Notes: generated by a model from the letters alone, not told the origin. DNA of 36,375 nt from Nitrosopumilaceae archaeon (GCA_030041535.1 JASHNR010000020.1:1-36375); one strand, 5' to 3'. Shown: positions 17,627 through 25,668, counted from the stretch's first letter. Numbers and translations: made by a program.

Positions 17627-18943
17627 CTATCGGATAAGCGGATAAAATAATTTTGCAGCCACATCGTCAGTGATTTTTCCTTCGGCCCACAAACAAATAT
17701 CTGATTTATCAATTGAGGAGCTTTGGTTTTGCAATTGAGGTATGGAGATCATTTTATTTGAATTAAGAAATTGAATTGCGGCCTCAAAGTCACTGTCTTG
17801 TATACTTCCATTACACCAAAAGCCTGCCAAGTTTTTTACCCAAGAAGGTATGAAATTACTTTCTTGACTTACTGTCACAGAAAATGATTTTAGAGCAGAG
17901 TTACCCTCTTGGTTTATTGCAGAACAGGTAACTGTTGTCGTACCAACAGAAAAGAGAGAACCAGATGGCGGATAACAAACTGGATTTACTAATCCTTGAA
18001 GCACAGTAGAGTTGAGAAAGTCTACACTAGTTCCAGATGTGCTTGTAGTTTGAACAGTGATATTGTTAGACACGGGAGTACTTGGTGCTGTCTGTGTAGC
18101 ATTTTGATAATGTGTGCCAATTGTTACAAATATGCTAGATTCAGACGGTATTGGTTCCGAATTATCTTCAAATGTAAATTCCAGGGTAGACCCAATCTCT
18201 ACTGGAAAACCATCAATTGCTCGTGGTATCTTAAAGGTGGCTGCAAAAGTGTTAGTGTTTGGACCAGTCTCTCTTAGAGTACCAGTACTTGTCTTAAATG
18301 CAGGATCTGCAAGTGTGGTACTCACCCCAGCCATGTTGACTTGAACCAAGTTAAGCGGTATATCATCTGGAACTTCAGAATCCAAATTATAGTTTGGAGC
18401 ATAAACCTGAAGTGTGAAATACTGCCCAATGTTTACACTTTGTTCGGATGGCTGTCCTACTGGATTTAATGGTACGGTTGAGGGGGCAGACGATGGTGCG
18501 GTCGACGGCACAGGTGATTGAATGGTTGAAGGCGTAGATCTTAGAACTACGGATTGTGTTATTGTTTGTGGATTTCCAGAATAATCTGCAGGTTCATGAT
18601 ATGTCATGAGCACCACATCGCCGTTTTGTAATGGTTGCCCATTAACAGAAGAAGGCAGGGTAAGTTGGAGTAGGAATTGACCTGTATCAATGCCAGTCTC
18701 TACCATGCTAGATGGACCTGGTATCGATATTCCGTTAATAGTGAAATCAACTAAACCTGCTGTTGAGAGAGTCATAACACCTCTATGGTCTGTAACCAAA
18801 TTCTCATCATCAATATAGAAAGTTATAACTGTGCCAGGAGTAACGGATTGCGCGTAACAAATTGAGATTGGTAGTAAAAACAAAACTATTGCAAAATATT
18901 TCAGCATATCGTTTACAGCAAGATATGCATAATTATATCTCAT
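17627..18943 (-). CDS. Secreted multi-domain protein with HYR-like and SWVK C-terminal modules
   Basis: A 438-residue exported protein. A signal peptide (LLPISICYA) precedes two similar beta domains (about 35-135 and 175-280) separated by a Pro/Ser/Thr linker; then comes an HYR-like stretch with VTCSAINQEGN (about 310-360), and last a module starting FIPSWVKNLAGFWCNGSIQD, repeated in related form (SDICLWAEGKITDD), that is common on thaumarchaeal surface proteins. The start at 18943 overlaps the MarR stop by 4 bp, implying co-translation and shared control; a later ATG at 18907 is also possible. Confidence 0.65.
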   Translation of the reverse strand: MRYNYAYLAVNDMLKYFAIVLFLLPISICYAQSVTPGTVITFYIDDENLVTDHRGVMTLSTAGLVDFTINGISIPGPSSMVETGIDTGQFLLQLTLPSSVNGQPLQNGDVVLMTYHEPADYSGNPQTITQSVVLRSTPSTIQSPVPSTAPSSAPSTVPLNPVGQPSEQSVNIGQYFTLQVYAPNYNLDSEVPDDIPLNLVQVNMAGVSTTLADPAFKTSTGTLRETGPNTNTFAATFKIPRAIDGFPVEIGSTLEFTFEDNSEPIPSESSIFVTIGTHYQNATQTAPSTPVSNNITVQTTSTSGTSVDFLNSTVLQGLVNPVCYPPSGSLFSVGTTTVTCSAINQEGNSALKSFSVTVSQESNFIPSWVKNLAGFWCNGSIQDSDFEAAIQFLNSNKMISIPQLQNQSSSIDKSDICLWAEGKITDDVAAKLFYPLIR

Positions 18944-19404
18944 GATGACTCGGATTTAGAAGTATTCAGGAATTTGTCTACGTTATCAATTATCTTCTTC
19001 AAACTAGGGCGCATCAATTCTAGATCGTCCTTGGATAATCCCTTATAGAACATCTTCCTTAATTGAAGAATTATCTCTACAATAGAATCAACAATAGATT
19101 CAGATTTTTTTGTAAGATAGATTCGGTTGTTTCTCCTGTCTTTTGGATCGGGCCTTCGTTCAAGTAATCCATTTTTTTCCATCTTGTCGATTACAGGCAC
19201 AAGAGTACTGCCGTCAACATAGATTTTATCAGCAAGTTCCCTTTGGCTAAGTCCATCAAACAAATTTAGTGCTAAAATAACCTTCCATTGACTAGATGTC
19301 AGTCCTAGTTTACTTTTGATCTCGTACTCTGCTGCTCCCTCCATCGATTTCGATGTAAGAAAGATCAATGTTCCAATGCTATCGTTTAGATCTAATTTGC
19401 GCAT
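18940..19404 (-). CDS. MarR-family transcriptional regulator
   Basis: A 154-residue MarR protein: LTSSQWKVILAL, then the winged helix SQRELADKIYVDGSTLVPVIDKMEKNG followed by the wing LLERRPDPKDRRNNRIYLT, and C-terminal dimerisation helices. MarR dimers bind palindromes and release them upon ligand or oxidant binding. A perfect 23-bp palindrome lies 20 bp upstream, between this gene and a divergent unit. It is the first gene of an operon with the secreted protein downstream (4-bp overlap), so it probably controls itself, that protein and the divergent genes. Confidence 0.9.
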   Translation of the reverse strand: MRKLDLNDSIGTLIFLTSKSMEGAAEYEIKSKLGLTSSQWKVILALNLFDGLSQRELADKIYVDGSTLVPVIDKMEKNGLLERRPDPKDRRNNRIYLTKKSESIVDSIVEIILQLRKMFYKGLSKDDLELMRPSLKKIIDNVDKFLNTSKSESS

Positions 19405-19423
19405 GTTTTATGTTGTACTAGGT

Positions 19424-19446
19424 GGTATACAAATCATTTGTATACC
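19424..19446. promoter_or_regulatory. Perfect MarR operator palindrome
   Basis: GGTATACAAA (19424-19433) and TTTGTATACC (19437-19446) with a TCA spacer, 10 bp per arm without mismatch. It covers the likely TATA element of the minus-strand MarR promoter, about 25 nt before its ATG, and abuts the TATA box (TTATATACC, about 19453-19461) of the plus-strand unit. Binding would repress both directions. Confidence 0.75.
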
Positions 19447-19480
19447 AACAAGTTATATACCATAGAGCGAAATATAAGCC

Positions 19481-19618
19481 ATGATAGAACAAAAAAACTT
19501 AAGTCATCTCATCATTACAATAGTTACATTAATCGCTTTGCTAGATGTCGATATGCGATGTGTTACAGATGCAAGTTACGCAATACAGGCAAATGAAGCA
19601 GGCTATGCCACAACTTAG
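19481..19618 (+). CDS. 45-residue putative exported or membrane peptide, leaderless
   Basis: ATG at 19481 lies about 25 nt after the TATA box centre, the expected position of a leaderless transcript start. The peptide starts MIEQKNLSHLIITIVTLIAL, a single hydrophobic segment, and ends polar. It overlaps the start chosen for the next gene by 14 nt in another frame, so it may serve as a coupled leader ORF for it. The family is unknown and the ORF is short, so the call rests on promoter spacing. Confidence 0.4.
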   Translation: MIEQKNLSHLIITIVTLIALLDVDMRCVTDASYAIQANEAGYATT

Positions 19619-20150
19619 ACCTGTCTATAGATCAAGAAATTTTATTTTCGGTTTGATAGCATTTATCGTACTAGTTCCAAGCATGCCATTATCATATGCA
19701 GACCGCATAATCGATGTACAAACAGTAGCAAATGTCAATGAACAATCATTACTAGCAGCTATAACGGACCTGCAAAACTATCCACAGATCTTTCCTGATA
19801 ATATCAAATATGTCAAAGTACTAAATAATCAAACAAACTTGGTAGATATGAACGCGGGCATAAATGGGGTTTTCTTTGACACCCAAGCAATATATCAGCA
19901 ATCTCCAAATGGCACATACACAGTACAAGTGATATCAGGCGATCTCAATGGAACCACGTTGACAACCGAGTTGAACAAAACATGGGGTTTTAATGGAACG
20001 CCTGGAATGGGAACTATAGCAAACATTAGTTTGGATTTGAAGACATCAGGGTTTCTCTCGTGGATGCTGAGTTTTGTTCCAGATAGTTCGCTTAATTATG
20101 CGCTTCAAGACGGAATTAGTAAGTTTGTGGACTATGCTGAGCAGAACTAA
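19605..20150 (+). CDS. Exported START/COQ10-like (SRPBCC) protein
   Basis: The open frame starts at TTG 19545, but ATG 19605 gives a clean signal peptide (MPQLRPVYRSRNFIFG, then a hydrophobic core ending PLSYA) and is preferred. The mature part has DLQNYPQIFPDNIKYVKVLN and a C-terminal helix, as in polyketide-cyclase/COQ10-type SRPBCC domains that bind lipids or quinones. It is probably periplasm-side or surface located. Divergent from the MarR gene and behind its palindrome, it is likely part of that regulon. The ligand is unknown. Confidence 0.6.
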   Translation: MPQLRPVYRSRNFIFGLIAFIVLVPSMPLSYADRIIDVQTVANVNEQSLLAAITDLQNYPQIFPDNIKYVKVLNNQTNLVDMNAGINGVFFDTQAIYQQSPNGTYTVQVISGDLNGTTLTTELNKTWGFNGTPGMGTIANISLDLKTSGFLSWMLSFVPDSSLNYALQDGISKFVDYAEQN

Positions 20151-20177
20151 GTTTAGAGAACCTTGCCTTTATTGACA

Positions 20178-20678
20178 TCAGTTGGTTTTGTGTAGTTTTG
20201 GTTTTAACTTGGAGTTTTTTTTCAATAATTCCAAAGCAAGTGCTTTGTTGTTTAGAGCGATGTCGTATTTTTTATCAATTTTAAGAGCAGAGTTAAAACA
20301 TTTTATGGCATCCTTTAACAGCCCAAGCTCACCAAGTGACAGTCCTTTGTATGCTATTGCCATGGCATATCGTGGTTGAATCTTGAGAACCCTATCATAG
20401 CAATCAATTGCATCGTGATACTTACCTAGAGTATGGAGCGCGGAACCCTTGTTTACAAGTGCATCCACATTATTGCCGTCTATTTCAAGTGCAGCCTCGT
20501 AACACTTGACTGATTGTTTGACTTTGCCCAAGTTTTGAAGTGTAACACCTTTATTTATCAAGGCAGTCATATTGTGCGGCTCCTTGTATAAGACAAGATC
20601 ATAATATTCCAAGGCAAGTGTATATTCACCTTCTTCACACAGTTCATAGGCCTCATTTAGAAGAGAGGAATTTCTCAT
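20178..20678 (-). CDS. Tetratricopeptide repeat protein
   Basis: A 166-residue protein composed of four TPR units of 34 residues with the canonical pattern (ALxNKGxxLxxLGKxxxAIxCYDxALxIxP). Such helical solenoids mediate protein contacts. No other domain is present. It overlaps nothing and ends 27 bp from the stop of the convergent START-like gene. Confidence 0.85.
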   Translation of the reverse strand: MRNSSLLNEAYELCEEGEYTLALEYYDLVLYKEPHNMTALINKGVTLQNLGKVKQSVKCYEAALEIDGNNVDALVNKGSALHTLGKYHDAIDCYDRVLKIQPRYAMAIAYKGLSLGELGLLKDAIKCFNSALKIDKKYDIALNNKALALELLKKNSKLKPKLHKTN

Positions 20679-20844
20679 CTTTTCGTACTATAAAACCTCA
20701 AGATATTATTCTTTTAGTAGATAGCATGTTTATCCCCAGTCAACAATTAGTTTCCTGTCCAAACGAAAAAATATCCACTGTGATGTCACTTGTGTTAATT
20801 TACTTGCATACTGCCCATTCATGCTTTAATACGATTTTCACACA

Positions 20845-20883
20845 TGTTAAATTGACTCATTTTACGAATGATTCAATTTAACA
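20845..20883. repeat. 39-bp near-perfect inverted repeat
   Basis: TGTTAAATTGA pairs with TCAATTTAACA; inside, after one mismatch, TCATT pairs with AATGA around a 5-nt loop TTACG. Sixteen of 17 arm positions pair. It lies in a 269-bp gene-free stretch, 65 bp upstream of the HAD gene and 166 bp upstream of the divergent TPR gene. It may be an operator, an RNA hairpin or a small transposon remnant; the rest of the stretch shows nothing clear. Confidence 0.55.
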
Positions 20884-20947
20884 AACTAATGAATTGAAGG
20901 TTCTAGATTCACAACAATCTTTAAGGGATTTTTAGTGCGAGATTCTA

Positions 20948-21577
20948 ATGCCTACAATAGTCTTTGACTTTGACGGTACCATAGCAGACACCCTATCGGT
21001 TGTGATAAAAATAGCCAACAAATTTGCCGACCACTATGGATATCGTAAGATACCTCTAAGCGATCTTCCAAAACTTCGAGAAAAAAAGCCCAGTGAAGTG
21101 CTAAAGCATTTGGGAATTTCAATCTTCAAACTACCTATTGTTGTGAGAAAAATAAGATTTGAGATGAACAAGGAGATAGCCCACCTACAGGCTGCCGTAG
21201 AGATTAGAGATGCGCTTGTAAAGCTGAGAGAGAATGGGTGTATACTTGGCATATTAACTACAAATTCAAGGGAAAATGTCATGGAGTTTTTAAAAAATAA
21301 TGATTTGCAATTGTTTGATTTTGTATATACTGGAAGGGCAATGTATGGCAAGAGTAGATTACTCAAAAAATTGATGAAAGAGAAAACAATACCCCATAAA
21401 GATCCAATTTATGTTGGAGACGAGATAAGAGATATTGAGGCCGCAAAAAAGGCAGGCATCAGAGTTATTGGCGTTTCATGGGGATACAATACTAGAACCG
21501 CACTTCAAAAGGCAAATCCTGATTACATTGTAGAAAAACCAGAAGAGCTTCAAGATATTATTCTAAATAATAACTAA
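20948..21577 (+). CDS. HAD-superfamily phosphatase, phosphoglycolate phosphatase-like
   Basis: A 209-residue haloacid-dehalogenase hydrolase. Motif I is DFDGTIADT (about 6-14) with nucleophile Asp and acid Asp two residues later; motif II is the Ser/Thr of LTTNS (about 97-101); motif III Lys is near GKSRLLKK; motif IV is GDEIRDIEAAKKAG (about 157-170). The helical cap between motifs I and II fits subfamily I, which includes phosphoglycolate phosphatases. The substrate cannot be fixed from sequence. Confidence 0.85.
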   Translation: MPTIVFDFDGTIADTLSVVIKIANKFADHYGYRKIPLSDLPKLREKKPSEVLKHLGISIFKLPIVVRKIRFEMNKEIAHLQAAVEIRDALVKLRENGCILGILTTNSRENVMEFLKNNDLQLFDFVYTGRAMYGKSRLLKKLMKEKTIPHKDPIYVGDEIRDIEAAKKAGIRVIGVSWGYNTRTALQKANPDYIVEKPEELQDIILNNN

Positions 21578-21632
21578 TTGCAGATTACAGTCCTAAGGTT
21601 TTTAGAGATATTGAGCGTGTAACGTAGTTAAA

Positions 21633-21836
21633 TTGAGTGTAGACGTTACAGAAGAAGAAAAGAAAACACTTACTCCAGATTCTGGATTTAACTTGTGTGG
21701 TATTGACTACTTTGAATCACTTGGTAGAAGACTGTACCTAATAAGACACTATGAACGGTATCAAGATGCGCTCAAGGCTAAAAAAGAAAGAGAAAACCCT
21801 AATGAATATCTCATTCTCTACAAAGGTTCTTCATAA
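21633..21836 (+). CDS. Small hypothetical protein, 67 residues
   Basis: TTG start, then a short acidic N-terminus and a compact middle (CGIDYFESLGRRLYLIRHYERYQDAL) that looks like a helical pair, followed by a charged tail. It lies 55 bp after the HAD gene on the same strand and may be co-transcribed. The family is not recognised. Confidence 0.5.
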   Translation: MSVDVTEEEKKTLTPDSGFNLCGIDYFESLGRRLYLIRHYERYQDALKAKKERENPNEYLILYKGSS

Positions 21837-21909
21837 TTGGAAGAACAACACTTTGATCATGAGTTGGTAATGAGTTCATTTAATACCAAATAACTCAAAT
21901 TGTGGTTCC

Positions 21910-22200
21910 ATGTCTCTGAATCCTGAATTTGAGAAGTATTTAGAAGAAACAATTCATGGCATAATAATTGGAATCCCAACACTGACAAAAGAATATCCAA
22001 AATTCAAAAATGATTGGAAGTTTAGTAGTGAATTTGATTTCTTGTACGGTTGCATAGTCGGTCAGATACTTGGGGCAAGCCTTACTGCCTTCAAAATTAT
22101 ACATGACAGGGAAGCAAAATCTAATGAAATTTTATCAATTGGTGAACTAGTAGAATCATATTTTCCCCTGATTCGCGACGAGATACAAAATGCATCTTGA
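21910..22200 (+). CDS. Hypothetical protein, 96 residues
   Basis: A mostly helical, soluble protein; no signal peptide. The central stretch FDFLYGCIVGQILGASLTAF is mildly hydrophobic and may pack rather than span a membrane. No known motif. It is the third gene in a loose plus-strand run after HAD and the 67-residue gene. Confidence 0.5.
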   Translation: MSLNPEFEKYLEETIHGIIIGIPTLTKEYPKFKNDWKFSSEFDFLYGCIVGQILGASLTAFKIIHDREAKSNEILSIGELVESYFPLIRDEIQNAS

Positions 22201-22294
22201 CTTGTACTCACAATTTTGAATTTTAAAAAAATTATCTATACTGTAAATTCTTGCCAAGACATAATTTTCTAGTCTCTTATACCATATTATAATT

Positions 22295-22558
22295 TCATTT
22301 TACTTTGACAGATTTTGATTTTTCATACATTTTTTTGAAGATTCTAACTGCTTCAAGATGTGAACAGTTTGCCTTCAAGCCTTTGCCATGATGAAATTTG
22401 TAAAAATTCTTGAACCCTTCACACTCACAAGTTTCTGAGGTTACAAAATAAGACTTTGCTGGATCACTAGAAGATTTGACCTGATATAGATCCTCCTCTA
22501 CCTTTACCACACCATCTTTAGCCAAAGCCTTTGCCTTTTTGATGGTATTTGCACTCAT
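22295..22558 (-). CDS. SWIM zinc-finger protein
   Basis: An 87-residue protein whose second half carries CxC-xn-CxH (CEC near residues 44-46 and CSH near 65-67), the SWIM zinc finger, preceded by two beta strands (VVKVEEDLYQVKSS, SYFVTSETC) as usual for that fold. SWIM domains bind DNA or proteins in bacteria, archaea and plants; some archaeal forms act with recombination proteins. The partner here is unknown. Start ATG at 22558. Confidence 0.75.
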   Translation of the reverse strand: MSANTIKKAKALAKDGVVKVEEDLYQVKSSSDPAKSYFVTSETCECEGFKNFYKFHHGKGLKANCSHLEAVRIFKKMYEKSKSVKVK

Positions 22559-22649
22559 GGTTTACCAATTAGAGGCACTTGTTAAAAAGTACTTGAAAAC
22601 GAGTTTTCCATTAGAGACTATGTTTGAATTCACATATTCAAAAAATATT

Positions 22650-22676
22650 ATATCATATGAAATTGCATATCATATG
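22650..22676. promoter_or_regulatory. Directly repeated ATATCATATG upstream of a hypothetical gene
   Basis: ATATCATATG occurs at 22650-22659 and 22667-22676, 17 bp apart, each with a CATATG palindrome core. The second copy touches the GTG start of the gene at 22676. The arrangement suggests tandem binding of a dimeric regulator or simply a TATA-rich promoter. Confidence 0.3.
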
Positions 22677-23023
22677 TGATTAGCGAAAAGATGCTAAACA
22701 TGCTTAACAAGGGAAAAATTACCATAAGTATAGACGGCAAGCCCATCATGTCACTTGATAGAAATTCTAAATCACTTGAGCTTGAGATATCAGGAGTTGA
22801 GAAAACAAACTTGAAATTATCCAATCTATTTGAAGCAAAAACAATCAAAGGAAGAATATTTTTGGAAGCATCTCAGCTAGTGAAAAAATTTACAAATGAT
22901 GGATGGATGTTTTCATTATACGATAGGGGCGAGCGCCTTCTTACTACCAGTACTCCTTCCAGATTTGGCCTGCATCTTCGCTTCAACCCCCTAAAGTTGA
23001 GGCGAATATTGAGGGTCCTCTAG
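22676..23023 (+). CDS. Hypothetical protein, 115 residues
   Basis: The protein begins with GTG at 22676; ATG at 22691 is an alternative start. It is beta-rich at first (KITISIDGKPIMSL, KSLELEISGVE), then has a short helix and a basic C-terminus (RFNPLKLRRILRVL). No membrane segment and no recognised family. Its 3' end overlaps the convergent gene by 4 bp. Confidence 0.5.
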   Translation: MISEKMLNMLNKGKITISIDGKPIMSLDRNSKSLELEISGVEKTNLKLSNLFEAKTIKGRIFLEASQLVKKFTNDGWMFSLYDRGERLLTTSTPSRFGLHLRFNPLKLRRILRVL

Positions 23024-23319
23024 CTTTTAGGTGTCAGTAATACTACATTTTTCTTAGATGATGCCTTTTTTTCTTCTTCGGTTAATTCTCTTACATGCAC
23101 AGACAGCGTTACAAGCCCATCTATTTCCAAAGTTTTTTCAATTCCTGGTAGTTTTATGTTTGTCTTTTGGAAGTTAATGTCTAGTTGTGAGTGCTTGTCA
23201 GCAAGCGATTCAATGAGCCCCTCAAAGAAGCCCGCATCAATTCCCGAATCTTGTTTGCTCATGGCAGATATTATATGATTCAAAGTATTTACGCATTTAG
23301 TAACATCAACATTGTGCAA
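23020..23319 (-). CDS. Hypothetical protein, 99 residues, coupled to a Lrp-type domain gene
   Basis: A soluble protein: an N-terminal helix (VNTLNHIISAMSKQD), a middle helix and a C-terminal beta part (EIDGLVTLSVHVRELTEEEKKA). TTG start at 23319, 14 bp inside the 3' end of the upstream Lrp-domain gene, which implies translational coupling. No family is recognised; the operon suggests it may work with, or be sensed by, that domain. Confidence 0.5.
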   Translation of the reverse strand: MHNVDVTKCVNTLNHIISAMSKQDSGIDAGFFEGLIESLADKHSQLDINFQKTNIKLPGIEKTLEIDGLVTLSVHVRELTEEEKKASSKKNVVLLTPKS

Positions 23320-23536
23320 GAAGTATCAATGTAGAACGTACACCATCTATCCTTCTAATCTTTTCAGAAACTGTAGCGTTTATTTCATCGATTGTCTTTG
23401 ATTCTATTTCTGCTACTATGTCATAATGACCTTCAGTACCTCGTGCTTCCTTTACTCTAGCTATTGTCTTCAATTCTTCTAGGACTTGTTCCTCTTGCCC
23501 ATAGTCACATGCGATCATAACATATGCAGTTGGCAT
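23306..23536 (-). CDS. Stand-alone Lrp/AsnC ligand-binding (RAM) domain protein
   Basis: A 76-residue protein consisting only of the alpha-beta RAM domain of Lrp/AsnC regulators: AYVMIACDYGQEEQVLEEL, GHYDIVAEIES and a final strand STLILL. There is no DNA-binding helix-turn-helix, so it cannot be a normal regulator; such domains form oligomers that bind amino acids or partner with full-length Lrp proteins. It overlaps the next gene by 14 bp. Confidence 0.8.
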   Translation of the reverse strand: MPTAYVMIACDYGQEEQVLEELKTIARVKEARGTEGHYDIVAEIESKTIDEINATVSEKIRRIDGVRSTLILLAQC

Positions 23537-23641
23537 AAGAAATATACAGCATCATAATATTTCAAGGAATCTACACAAACAGAAATCATACAGAAAAATA
23601 TTATATCAAACACAATTTCCTGATTCACAACATTTAATCTT

Positions 23642-23863
23642 ATGACAAGGATATCACTATTGGACATTATTATGGAACATGATGATGAATCTGAAATTCT
23701 AAAGGGAATGTTTGATGAGATAATGAAAATTATTCGTCAAAAACAAATCAAAATGGAATCCATTGTGCAAAGAGCTATAGAACAAGACATGATTTCGCAG
23801 GACTCATTTAACAGGATCTACAATATGCTCAGTGAATACGGCAAGAAAAAACAGTGGATGTAA
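23642..23863 (+). CDS. Small helical hypothetical protein, 73 residues
   Basis: Nearly all helical and charged, without cysteine motif or membrane segment. The second half (VQRAIEQDMISQDSFNRIYNML) could be a short dimerisation unit. It faces the convergent winged-helix gene 14 bp away. The family is unknown. Confidence 0.45.
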   Translation: MTRISLLDIIMEHDDESEILKGMFDEIMKIIRQKQIKMESIVQRAIEQDMISQDSFNRIYNMLSEYGKKKQWM

Positions 23864-23877
23864 ATCAAATACAAGAA

Positions 23878-24330
23878 TTATGATTCCGGCCAATTAGCAC
23901 CGCATGCGTAACATATGCTTCTTACTCCATTGTATCTCTCATCATAATATACACCACAGTTCAGAGATTCGCATCCCAGACAGCTAACAAGGTTGTCAGA
24001 ATCAAAAACTATGGTCTGTGATGGAAATTTGTGATTTAAAAGCACCATTATTGGGTGTGCCTTGCTCTTGTAAACAGCGTATTTTCTTCCCTCAACTATG
24101 ACAGATGTATAGACTTGAATAAGATCAAATTTCTTTAGATTTTTGATCTTCTTGTATGCCAATGCTAACGAGATCTTACATTCTTTGCTTATGTCAAGGG
24201 CTGATTTTGGTGAATCAGTCAAAGATTCCAATATTTTTCTAGAATATTTATCGCCAAGAATCTTGAAGATGGCGTTAACAGTGGACTCATCTTCTACTGT
24301 CTTTCCTCTGAGTATCAATTTCATATTCAT
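23878..24330 (-). CDS. Winged-helix protein with C-terminal cysteine-rich module
   Basis: A 150-residue regulator: residues about 18-75 form an ArsR-type winged helix (ILGDKYSRKILESLTDSPKSALDIS, then a recognition helix LALAYKKIKNLKK), followed by a beta wing. The C-terminus has CLGC, a further Cys and CYAC, a possible zinc or metal site. A role as metal- or redox-responsive regulator is an inference. It is encoded downstream of a 476-bp gene-free stretch that contains a candidate structured RNA. Confidence 0.75.
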   Translation of the reverse strand: MNMKLILRGKTVEDESTVNAIFKILGDKYSRKILESLTDSPKSALDISKECKISLALAYKKIKNLKKFDLIQVYTSVIVEGRKYAVYKSKAHPIMVLLNHKFPSQTIVFDSDNLVSCLGCESLNCGVYYDERYNGVRSICYACGANWPES

Positions 24331-24522
24331 GATGTATCCCGTGTCAGCAAAGTTGCTGTTAGATTATGGTTTTAAGACTCTGAAATAAAAAGAAATCTGT
24401 AACGGTACACTTTCCAGAGATAACTTATAGGCATTTTTTGCCCTTGAGCATAGACTATCTGCAAATCATGTAAGCCATACCAGCACAAAAGAAGAGATTT
24501 TGTAACAAACTAGGCAAAAAAA

Positions 24523-24582
24523 TCTTGGAGAGGTGCCTTTGGTAGGGACCCCCTCCAATGCGAAGGTCGCTTGCCTGCCAAA
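24523..24582. ncRNA. Candidate structured, possibly bistable RNA
   Basis: This GC-rich island sits in the gene-free stretch 24331-24806. One fold pairs TTTGGTAGG (24538-24546) with CCTGCCAAA (24574-24582) through nine pairs including one G-U, with GACC/GGTC stacked inside. A competing fold pairs TTGGAG (about 24524-24529) with CTCCAA (about 24553-24558). The two cannot coexist, as in riboswitches or attenuators. If read on the minus strand it would precede the winged-helix gene by about 190 nt. Strand and transcription are unproven, and the remainder of the stretch shows nothing clear. Confidence 0.35.
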
Positions 24583-24806
24583 CAATTGACTAAGAGATAT
24601 GTTCCAATGCAAAAAAAGGATTGTTTGGGTAAACCTTCAATATAATATCCATAAATTAACATATAGAAGTCCCTCACAACCAAAGCTTAATTTTCATAAT
24701 GCTAGCTGATTTGTCAGAAGATTAGCTTTTTACAGGTATTTTTTGCAATAATTTTCGGCGTTATCAGATGACTGTCATTTACAACATGTGTGTGCCAGAT
24801 ATACAG

Positions 24807-25187
24807 CTATAATTTCATGTTAAGACCTTTTATCTTCTGAATTATCGCATCATGGTTCGATGTGGGTTCTGTGGACAGTATTAATAAGCCATCGTCTAAA
24901 AAGAGAGTAATCAATTTCACTTTTTCTTTTGAGGTTATCATCCAGTTGGTCTTGCCAAGTGCTTCGTTAAACATGTCTTCCCATGAGGCTTTTATTGATG
25001 CTTGATAATGAGCCATACTGCTCAGTTCTTCATCAAGCAGAGGTGCAGTATTTGGACGTCTGGCAAAAGATATCAATTTTCTGTCTTTTATTCTGCCTAC
25101 AAAGCGAACAGAGTTATCCAGCCCTAAGATCTGTATACACGAATCCATCTGCTTGAAACTTTGTGTCAATTTCAATATGACAGGCAT
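24807..25187 (-). CDS. Hypothetical protein, 126 residues, roadblock-like layout
   Basis: A soluble alpha/beta protein: an N-terminal helix, two strands (SVRFVGRIKDRKLISFA), a helical middle with a tryptophan, and two last strands (VKLITLFLDDGLLILSTEP) before a short helix. The order resembles roadblock/profilin-type or thaumarchaeal DUF6659-like proteins, but no motif proves it. A perfect inverted repeat lies 25 bp before the start, so it is probably regulated. Confidence 0.5.
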   Translation of the reverse strand: MPVILKLTQSFKQMDSCIQILGLDNSVRFVGRIKDRKLISFARRPNTAPLLDEELSSMAHYQASIKASWEDMFNEALGKTNWMITSKEKVKLITLFLDDGLLILSTEPTSNHDAIIQKIKGLNMKL

Positions 25188-25211
25188 CGAAAAGGAAATT
25201 TAATTCTATGG

Positions 25212-25228
25212 ATATGTCACGGACATAT
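25212..25228. promoter_or_regulatory. Operator-like perfect inverted repeat
   Basis: ATATGTC-ACG-GACATAT, 7 bp per arm, located 25-41 bp upstream of the ATG of the 126-residue gene, over its expected TATA region. A dimeric repressor site is the plausible reading. The remainder of 25229-25384 shows nothing definite. Confidence 0.4.
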
Positions 25229-25384
25229 AGATATGATCGCGGTAGATTCAAAAAATACCATTTATTCAAATATAAAAAATTATCACTGCCTTAGCAAGAT
25301 AATTAAGACGAGGATCTAATTTAACGAGTACCTGTAATAGACATATTCAAGACCATATTGTAACCTCTTACGGGTTTTTCAAGT

Positions 25385-25591
25385 TCATGCCCATGATTTT
25401 TGATCTTTTTTCCAGATGCGAACCCCATCAACAAAAACCTGTTTTTCTTCTTCAAATACCGTGTGCCACCTACCGTCATGAGGAAACATAGTATTCATCT
25501 CCTGCACTTTCTCATTAGTAGGCACCGTATTCATGAGGGCTCCCCATCTCATGTTTTGGATTTTTGGCATTATTTCATTGATGTCACGCAT
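25385..25591 (-). CDS. Small hypothetical protein, 68 residues
   Basis: A polar protein with ATG start: MRDINEIMPKIQNMRWG, then FPHDGRWHTVFEEEKQVF and VDGVRIWKKD. It has tryptophans and a beta-like second half. No signal, no membrane helix, no known family. The opposite-strand open frame of similar length has a poorer composition, so this strand is preferred. Confidence 0.45.
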   Translation of the reverse strand: MRDINEIMPKIQNMRWGALMNTVPTNEKVQEMNTMFPHDGRWHTVFEEEKQVFVDGVRIWKKDQKSWA

Positions 25592-25668
25592 AACTTACCT
25601 ATTAGCAGGTTTCTTTTATTTGCTTTTTTTAAAAATTTTGAACTACTTTAAGATTAATACGGTGTTAG

